Shown here: in pieces, positions 14,660-19,645 of the stretch
Layout: every line of letters begins with the position of its first letter
Numbering within the stretch: the stretch's first letter is position 1
From: Bacteroidales bacterium UBA3816
Lineage (GTDB): Bacteria > Bacteroidota > Bacteroidia > Bacteroidales > P3
Length of the DNA stretch: 19,645 nt
Reading direction: 5' to 3'
Assembly: GCA_002368955.1 (NCBI GenBank)
Contig: DFDY01000002.1
Span: 1-19,645 of the forward strand
Translations under genes and position numbers: made by a program
Notes under the pieces: generated by a model
Seen by the model: only the letters and a program-made list of their open reading frames with translations
Told to the model about the DNA's origin: nothing
Databases searched by the model: none

Positions 14660-16747
14660 ATCGACACACCCATCCTATATCTGAAAGGCGTCGGCCCAGC
14701 AAAGGCCGACATATTGGCCAAGGAGTTTGACATTCACACCTTCGGCGACCTGCTGCATTATTTCCCTTTCAGAATGGTGGACCGCTCGCATATAAGCACC
14801 CTAGATAACTTTGACCCAGCTGAACCCTACCTGGTGTTTCGGGGTCGCATCAGTGAGTTGCACACCATCACTTCGGGACGTTCCACACGCATGGAGGCCA
14901 CATTCCACGACGGCACCGGGAGCATGACATTGGTGTGGTTTCAGGGATTGAAATGGGTGAAAGAAAGTATTCGGTCTGGTGCCATATACAACGTGATGGG
15001 GCACCCCACTCTTTACGGAGGCGACTATCAGCTGGCACATCCCGACATCGAGGCCGCCAACCTCGGCGAGGAACAACCCACCCATGCCTTCCTGCCCGTC
15101 TACCGCACCACAGAAAAGGCTAAGAACCGCGGCATCACCACCAAGGCTCTGGCCCGCATGACGGAGAGCCTGATGAAGGCCATGCCCGCTTTCCTGCCGG
15201 AGACACTGCCAGCATCGGTCATAGCTAAGTATCATCTGATGGGGCGCACACAGGCATTACGCAATATGCACTATCCTAACACAATGGAGGAATGGCAGCA
15301 AGCCGTCTACCGTGAGAAATTTGAGGAACTCTTCTATCACCAACTCGACTACCAATACAGCCGCACCGACCGCCGCCGCCATTCCGTGGGGCGCATCTTT
15401 GGTGTAGTAGGCGATTGCTTCAACAATTTCTACCACAACAATCTGCCTTTCCCTTTGACCGGTGCGCAAAAGAGAGTCATAAAGGAAATCCGGCAAGACA
15501 TGCGCAGCGGACGCCAAATGAACCGACTGCTGCAGGGCGATGTGGGCAGCGGCAAAACACTGGTGGCACTCATGACCATTCTCATCGCCCTGGACAACGG
15601 CTGTCAAGCCTGCCTTATGGCCCCCACCGAGATTCTGGCCACACAGCATTTCGCCAACTTCCAGAAGATGCTTTCGGGGTTGGACATCACAGTGGAATTG
15701 CTGGTGGGCAGCATCAAACCCAGCCAGAAGAAGAAAATCAAGCAACGGCTGGCCGCGGGCGAAATAGACATACTCATTGGCACCCATGCGCTGATTGAAA
15801 AAGACGTAGTCTTCAAGCAACTGGGCTATGTGGTTATAGACGAGCAGCACCGCTTTGGCGTAGAGCAACGAGCCAAGCTGTGGGGCAAAAGCACCATTCC
15901 GCCCCATGTGTTGGTGATGACCGCCACCCCCATCCCGCGCACACTGGCCATGACCCTTTATGCCGACCTAGACTGCTCTGTCATAGACGAACTACCCCCT
16001 GGCCGTCAGCCCATCCGCACCACCCACGGCACGGATGCCCATCGCGCCCTGCTGTTCAACTTCATGAAACAGCAGATTGCTCAAGGACGGCAAATCTATG
16101 TGGTCTACCCCCTTATCAACGAAAGCGAGAGCCTGGACCTGAAAGACCTCATGGATGGCTACGAGAGCCTTTCGCGCAGTTTCCCCATGCCGCAATATCA
16201 GCTGAGCATTGTCCACGGACAGATGGCCGCCGAGGCCAAGGCATACGAGATGGACCGCTTCAAACGGGGCGAAACCCACATCATGGTCTCCACCACCGTC
16301 ATCGAGGTGGGAGTGGATGTGCCCAATGCTACGGTGATGGTGATTGAGAATGCCGAACGCTTTGGTCTCAGTCAGTTGCACCAGCTACGCGGACGTGTGG
16401 GGCGCGGCGGTGGGCAATCCTACTGCATCCTCATGACCAAAGACGAACTCAGCCGCACCAGCCGTCAGCGCATCGACACCATGTGCGCAACCACCGATGG
16501 CTTCGCCATAGCCGAAGCCGACCTGAAGCTGCGCGGCCCGGGCGACCTACAGGGACTGCAACAAAGCGGCATGTTGGACATGAAATTGGCCGACCTGGTG
16601 GACGACGAGCCCCTTGTGCGCGCCACCCGCGACGAAATTCACGACCTGCTTGAGGCCGACCCCGACCTGCAACTGCCGGACAACCGCCCCCTGCACCAAC
16701 ATATAGCCAAAAGCAACCTCCTGCCCCATTGGGACAAAATAAGCTAA
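14660..16747 (+). CDS. recG: ATP-dependent DNA helicase RecG, start codon unclear
   Basis: RecG remodels stalled replication forks and branch-migrates Holliday junctions. The wedge/OB region comes first (LLHYFPFRMVDRS, YLVFRGRISEL). The helicase motifs follow: Walker A GDVGSGKT (15536-15559), the DEAD-type box DEQH in VIDEQHRFGVEQR, TATPIPRTLAMTLYADLD, and motif VI QLRGRVGRGGG. The first ordinary start in frame is a TTG at 14714 (677 residues). However, the conserved RecG beginning DTPILYLKGVGPAKADILAK is encoded upstream of it, directly after the coaD stop in the same frame, with no ATG, GTG or TTG available. Translation must start at an unusual codon (ATC 14660 is taken here, giving 695 residues, close to E. 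coli RecG's 693), by readthrough of the TGA, or only at the TTG with loss of the first helix. Confidence 0.9.
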   Translation: MDTPILYLKGVGPAKADILAKEFDIHTFGDLLHYFPFRMVDRSHISTLDNFDPAEPYLVFRGRISELHTITSGRSTRMEATFHDGTGSMTLVWFQGLKWVKESIRSGAIYNVMGHPTLYGGDYQLAHPDIEAANLGEEQPTHAFLPVYRTTEKAKNRGITTKALARMTESLMKAMPAFLPETLPASVIAKYHLMGRTQALRNMHYPNTMEEWQQAVYREKFEELFYHQLDYQYSRTDRRRHSVGRIFGVVGDCFNNFYHNNLPFPLTGAQKRVIKEIRQDMRSGRQMNRLLQGDVGSGKTLVALMTILIALDNGCQACLMAPTEILATQHFANFQKMLSGLDITVELLVGSIKPSQKKKIKQRLAAGEIDILIGTHALIEKDVVFKQLGYVVIDEQHRFGVEQRAKLWGKSTIPPHVLVMTATPIPRTLAMTLYADLDCSVIDELPPGRQPIRTTHGTDAHRALLFNFMKQQIAQGRQIYVVYPLINESESLDLKDLMDGYESLSRSFPMPQYQLSIVHGQMAAEAKAYEMDRFKRGETHIMVSTTVIEVGVDVPNATVMVIENAERFGLSQLHQLRGRVGRGGGQSYCILMTKDELSRTSRQRIDTMCATTDGFAIAEADLKLRGPGDLQGLQQSGMLDMKLADLVDDEPLVRATRDEIHDLLEADPDLQLPDNRPLHQHIAKSNLLPHWDKIS

Positions 16748-16762
16748 ACCTAAACAACTCAA

Positions 16763-17155
16763 ATGATGATACTAAAAGCACTGCAAGGCAACTCTCTCTC
16801 CTCTGGCGAACTGAAACTATACGGCTTTTCCGATAAGGACGAACCCGTAGGCTGCATCGAGCTCTATAACTACGACCCCATCAACCGCCGTGCCGCTGTG
16901 GGCATCGTAGTCTCCAACGAATACCGCCACCAAGGCTATGGCCAAGCCATGGTCAGTGCCCTCACCCAGTTTTGCCAGCAAAACACCTCGCTCCATCAGC
17001 TCTATGCCGACATAGCCGCCACCAACCAGCCAAGCATACTTATCTTTGCCCGCGCCGGCTACCAACACTGCGCCACCCTTCGCGACTGGGTCATCCGGGC
17101 CAACCAATTTGTCGACACCTACCGCTATCAGCTAATACTAGAAAACAAAGAATAA
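16763..17155 (+). CDS. GNAT N-acetyltransferase, N-terminally short
   Basis: This is an acetyl-CoA-dependent acetyltransferase of 130 residues. The acetyl-CoA-binding motif A is visible as AAVGIVVSNEYRHQGYGQAM (R/Q-x-x-G-x-G), followed by LHQLYADIAATNQPSILIFARAGYQ, the motif B helix of the SpeG/RimJ-like subgroup, and a final RDWVIRANQFVDTYRYQLIL strand pair. Relatives usually have about 165-175 residues and begin with a strand and two helices (IRLRALEPEDLD type). Here these roughly 40 residues are missing, and the sequence starts just before the strand ELKLYGF. The upstream bases belong to recG, which ends 15 bases before, so no missing part is encoded there. It may be a degraded or minimal enzyme. 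The substrate is unknown. Confidence 0.85.
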   Translation: MMILKALQGNSLSSGELKLYGFSDKDEPVGCIELYNYDPINRRAAVGIVVSNEYRHQGYGQAMVSALTQFCQQNTSLHQLYADIAATNQPSILIFARAGYQHCATLRDWVIRANQFVDTYRYQLILENKE

Positions 17156-17179
17156 CCCCCTTTTCATCACAATCATCTA

Positions 17180-18199
17180 ATGAAAAAGAAAATAACCATT
17201 CTACTCCTCATCCTCGCCGCAGCAATAATATTGCTTGCCATAGGCGGGATTATACTGCTGAAGAGTCAGACCCTACGCATATCCGAACCCACCCGCGTCA
17301 ATGTGCCTGACAACGCCACCTATAGTGACCTTGTGGACAGCATGGAAGTGCACGGCTGCATTCCCGACCGCACAGTCTTCAACACCATCGCCCGCTTCCG
17401 CCACCTGCCACAGCATGTCAAACCCGGCAGCTATCGTTTCACCCCCGGCGACAACATTGTCTCTGTGCTGCAGAAACTCTATAGCGGCAACCAAACCCCT
17501 ATCCGCGTCACCATCAACAAAAAACGCACCCTACAGCAGTTATGCGACTATCTGGGCACCAAACTAGAATACGGTGGTGACAGCCTCCTCTTCCTTATGC
17601 AGTCGCCAACCGTATGCCAGCAATATGGCGAAACGCCACAAACCATCATTGGCATGTTCCCTCAAAACACTTATGAAATCTATTGGAACATTACCCCCAA
17701 GGCCCTACTCAACCGCATGCTCAAAGAGTCCGAAACCTTCTGGGACGGGCGGCAGGCATCCCTGAAAGAACTGGGACTCTCACGTCAGCAGGTGCTCACC
17801 TTGGCCTCCATCATAGAGGAGGAAACCAACTGCAACGAAGAGAAACCCGACATTGCATCAGTCTACCTCAACCGCTACCGCATCGGCATGCCCCTGCAGG
17901 CCGACCCCACCGTCAAATTCGCCCTTGAGGACTTCAACATACGCCGTATTAAAAACGACATGTTACAAACGGACAGTCCCTACAACACCTACAAGTATGC
18001 CGGACTGCCCCCGGGGCCCATCTGTATACCCTCAGTGGCATCTATCGACGCGGTGCTAAAAAACAAAAAAACCAACTATCTTTACTTCTGTGCGAAGGAA
18101 GATTTCTCTGGCCGACACAATTTTTCTTGCACCCACGAAGAGCATCTATCCAATGCCAGAAAGTTTCATAAAGCCCTCAACGAACGAAACATAAAATAA
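17180..18199 (+). CDS. mltG: Endolytic murein transglycosylase MltG (YceG-like)
   Basis: MltG cleaves nascent peptidoglycan strands inside the glycan chain and is thought to set strand length by ending their growth. The 339-residue protein has one N-terminal transmembrane helix (about residues 5-27, ITILLLILAAAIILLAIGGIILL) and a periplasmic body. A LysM-like part (NVPDNATYSDLVDSM, GSYRFTPGDNIVSVLQKL) comes first, then the YceG catalytic domain. The catalytic glutamate is E213 in LASIIEEET, equivalent to E. coli MltG E218. The neighbouring signature SVYLNRYRIGMPLQADPTVKFAL and the C-terminal YNTYKYAGLPPGPICIPS are intact. It follows the GNAT gene by 24 bases and is followed by the SRP RNA promoter. 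Confidence 0.97.
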   Translation: MKKKITILLLILAAAIILLAIGGIILLKSQTLRISEPTRVNVPDNATYSDLVDSMEVHGCIPDRTVFNTIARFRHLPQHVKPGSYRFTPGDNIVSVLQKLYSGNQTPIRVTINKKRTLQQLCDYLGTKLEYGGDSLLFLMQSPTVCQQYGETPQTIIGMFPQNTYEIYWNITPKALLNRMLKESETFWDGRQASLKELGLSRQQVLTLASIIEEETNCNEEKPDIASVYLNRYRIGMPLQADPTVKFALEDFNIRRIKNDMLQTDSPYNTYKYAGLPPGPICIPSVASIDAVLKNKKTNYLYFCAKEDFSGRHNFSCTHEEHLSNARKFHKALNERNIK

Positions 18200-18249
18200 G
18201 CCCAAACGAATCCATTTCTAACGGTCTGAAAAAAATATTGAAAAAAAAC

Positions 18250-18279
18250 TTGTTGATTTAAAAAAAAGTTGTACTTTTG
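18250..18279 (+). promoter_or_regulatory. SRP RNA promoter
   Basis: A TTG at 18250-18252 (-33 element) is separated by exactly 19 bases from TACTTTTG (18272-18279), a perfect Bacteroidota TAnnTTTG -7 box. It points at the SRP RNA, whose predicted first base lies about six bases downstream. This is the best promoter in the window. Confidence 0.8.
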
Positions 18280-18284
18280 CAATT

Positions 18285-18387
18285 GGGTAAGTCTTATACG
18301 ACCAGCTCCCATTGAATCCCCCAGGGTAGGAATACAGCAAGGGTGTTTGGTTGTAGCGGTGCGATATAAATAGCTTACCCTTTTTTT
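18285..18387 (+). ncRNA. ffs: Signal recognition particle 4.5S-type RNA
   Basis: This is the RNA part of the particle that, with Ffh and FtsY, targets nascent membrane proteins. The conserved domain IV hairpin is visible: CAGG (18322-18325), stem GTA, tetraloop GGAA (18329-18332), stem TAC, then AGCA (18336-18339), which is the Ffh-binding internal loop, flanked by CCC/GGG pairs. The two ends close as GGGTAAG (18285-18291) with CTTACCC (18374-18380), directly followed by seven T residues that act as terminator. The length of about 100 bases is normal for the small bacterial form. A perfect promoter lies immediately upstream. The exact 5' end is inferred from the closing stem and promoter spacing. 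Confidence 0.92.
18374..18387 (+). terminator. Terminator formed by the SRP RNA closing stem
   Basis: The 3' strand of the closing stem, CTTACCC, is followed by seven T residues (18381-18387). The long-range stem has only 7 bp with three GC pairs, so termination may be incomplete and allow readthrough into the ZIP gene that starts at 18396. Confidence 0.6.
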
Positions 18388-18395
18388 GTGTACAT

Positions 18396-19172
18396 ATGTC
18401 AACAACCGTCATACTATCCTACGCCCTCATCATCGTCGGCATCATTGTATGGGCTCTGCTCATCCCCAGCCGCCGTCATGTTTCGCCTCGATTGATGAAT
18501 TACATCAACATCTTTGGCGGGGCCTTTCTCTTTGCTTCATGCTTCATTAACCTTGTCCCCCACATGTTCCTCGGTGAGGACCCCTACCGTTTCGTCACCC
18601 CTAATCTTCATTTCAAGATAGCCGCCGCCGTCATGGTGGGGTTTCTTATTCAGCTGTTATTGGAACAGCTCACCCACGGGGCCGAACATGGACACGGCCA
18701 CCTGCCTGACGAAACGCTCAATGCCACCGGACACCCAGCCATCTTTGCCCTACTCATCGGGCTCTGCACCCATGCCTTTTTGGAAGGTATGCCCATGGTG
18801 GACCTCGACGGAGACATTCATCAGGGGCTGCTCTATGGCATCGTGTTGCACAACATCCCCATTGCTCTAGTGTTGGTGGGGCTCTTCATAAGCCATGGCT
18901 ATGGCTTCTGGCGGTCGTTCTGTCTGCTGCTCCTCTTTGCGGTCATGACTCCGCTGGGCTCTCTCTGCAACCTCTACCTCATACCCGAAAACGAAATGCT
19001 GCAAAGCCTCATCATGGGCATAGTGGTAGGCATTCTGCTGCACGTGAGTGTCAGCATTCTTTTCGACCACCACCACAATACTTTTTCATGGGGCAAACTG
19101 TTGCTCATCCTTGCAGCCTTCGTCGCTGCCTATTTCACCCCCGGCTGCCCCGAAATATACAGTACCTTCTAA
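18396..19172 (+). CDS. ZIP-family divalent metal transporter
   Basis: This is a predicted inner-membrane importer of zinc or related metals, 258 residues with about eight hydrophobic segments. A histidine-rich loop (HGAEHGHGH, 94-102) lies between early helices. The helix-4-like motif THAFLEG gives H126 and E130 as ligands, and the helix-5-like motif LHNIPIALVL gives H152 and N153. A second histidine cluster, DHHH, is at 224-227. Compared with well-studied ZIPs, helix 4 has A where N is usual, and helix 5 has I at the place of the second-site glutamate, so this is a divergent member with perhaps one metal site. The ATG is nine bases after the SRP RNA T run and has no promoter of its own that I can see. 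The prfB gene begins 22 bases after its stop codon. Confidence 0.85.
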   Translation: MSTTVILSYALIIVGIIVWALLIPSRRHVSPRLMNYINIFGGAFLFASCFINLVPHMFLGEDPYRFVTPNLHFKIAAAVMVGFLIQLLLEQLTHGAEHGHGHLPDETLNATGHPAIFALLIGLCTHAFLEGMPMVDLDGDIHQGLLYGIVLHNIPIALVLVGLFISHGYGFWRSFCLLLLFAVMTPLGSLCNLYLIPENEMLQSLIMGIVVGILLHVSVSILFDHHHNTFSWGKLLLILAAFVAAYFTPGCPEIYSTF

Positions 19173-19193
19173 AAAACGATTTACTGAAAAAAG

Positions 19194-19645
19194 ATGACCA
19201 CAAGCGAAACCATAAAAGATCTGCTCAGTCGCAAGGACTCCCTACGCAAATTTCTCAACATAGACAACCTCACTGCCCAAATAGCCGAAGAGGAAAAGAA
19301 AACCGAAGCCCCCGACTTCTGGAACGACCCCAAAGAGGCCCAAAAGGTAATGAAAGCCATCCAATCCAAAAAAGCATGGGTGACCGCCTTCAAAGAGGTG
19401 GACAACAGTTGCGGCGACCTTCAGGTGCTGGGCGAATTCTTTGAAAGTGGCGATGCCACCGAAGAGGAAGTACTTGCCCAGATAGCCATCACCCAACCTC
19501 TTGTCGAAGGGCTGGAGCTGAAAAACATGCTGCAAGGCGAGAGCGACCACTTCGATGCAGTTCTCTCCATCAATGCTGGTGCCGGTGGCGTGGAAGCACA
19601 AGACTGGGCCGAAATGCTCATGCGCATGTATATGCGCTATGCCGA
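19194..19645 (+). CDS. prfB: Peptide chain release factor 2, 5' part
   Basis: RF2 recognises UAA and UGA stop codons and triggers peptide release. The window ends after about 150 of the usual 360-370 residues, so the anticodon-like SPF and catalytic GGQ motifs lie outside. The visible part has RF2 features: an N-terminal coiled domain (LLSRKDSLRKFLNIDNL), EAPDFWNDPKEAQKVMKAI, and the start of the PCRF domain, INAGAGGVEAQDWAEMLMRMYMRYA, which matches RF2 and not RF1. The frame is continuous from the ATG. In many bacteria a CTT-TGA-C programmed +1 frameshift occurs at the codon after the LR-x-x-L stretch; here that place reads CTC AAC ATA GAC without a stop. The autoregulatory frameshift is thus absent. 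Confidence 0.93.
   Translation, partial: MTTSETIKDLLSRKDSLRKFLNIDNLTAQIAEEEKKTEAPDFWNDPKEAQKVMKAIQSKKAWVTAFKEVDNSCGDLQVLGEFFESGDATEEEVLAQIAITQPLVEGLELKNMLQGESDHFDAVLSINAGAGGVEAQDWAEMLMRMYMRYA

Noticed and set aside
18200..18395. Metal-responsive riboswitch upstream of the ZIP gene
   Set aside because: The structured element has the GGAA tetraloop and CAGG/AGCA loop of SRP RNA, with its own promoter and T run, so it is an independent RNA gene.

Overview
The window reads as a chromosomal segment of a Bacteroidota species, most likely order Bacteroidales, with a moderately high GC content. Three things support this: -7 boxes of the Bacteroidota type TAnnTTTG (383-390, 7193-7200, 18272-18279), mostly AT-rich leaders instead of Shine-Dalgarno sites, and protein families typical of the phylum (lipoprotein RND adaptor, TopA without zinc fingers, a remnant of a Stealth capsule gene). 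I cannot name the genus. Nearly all genes lie on the + strand.

Region 1 (1-7090) is a multidrug-efflux module: a TetR regulator behind a 35-bp palindrome that is probably its operator, then a TolC-type outer membrane factor, a lipoprotein periplasmic adaptor, an HAE1-type RND pump and a small PII-like protein. Together they would form a tripartite drug/proton antiporter, with the TetR protein as sensor and the PII-like protein as a possible modulator. The first 340 bases hold a perfect 22-bp inverted repeat and no convincing gene.

Region 2 (7091-7606) is a small accessory scar. A promoter is followed about 75 bases later by a strong intrinsic terminator, and then by two fragments carrying the first and last parts of a Stealth-family capsule phosphotransferase whose catalytic middle has been lost.

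Region 3 (7607-14193) holds a secreted TPR protein, topA behind a promoter and a tiny leader ORF, a large membrane glycosyltransferase that fuses a GT2 domain to a degenerate WbaP-like phosphoglycosyltransferase, and a small outer-membrane beta-barrel protein.

Region 4 (14225-19645) is housekeeping: coaD, recG, a short GNAT acetyltransferase, mltG, the 4.5S-type SRP RNA gene, a ZIP metal transporter and the 5' part of prfB (release factor 2), cut by the window edge. The coaD-recG junction is odd: both lie in one reading frame separated only by a TGA, and recG has no ordinary start codon upstream of its conserved N-terminus. The SRP RNA ends nine bases before the ZIP start codon. The prfB reading frame is continuous and lacks the usual programmed frameshift.

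I found no CRISPR array, tRNA, rRNA, complete mobile element or complete novel defence system. The observations most worth checking are the coaD/recG junction, the degenerate glycosyltransferase fusion, the attenuator-like leader with its Stealth scar, the PII-like partner of the efflux pump and the putative TetR operator.
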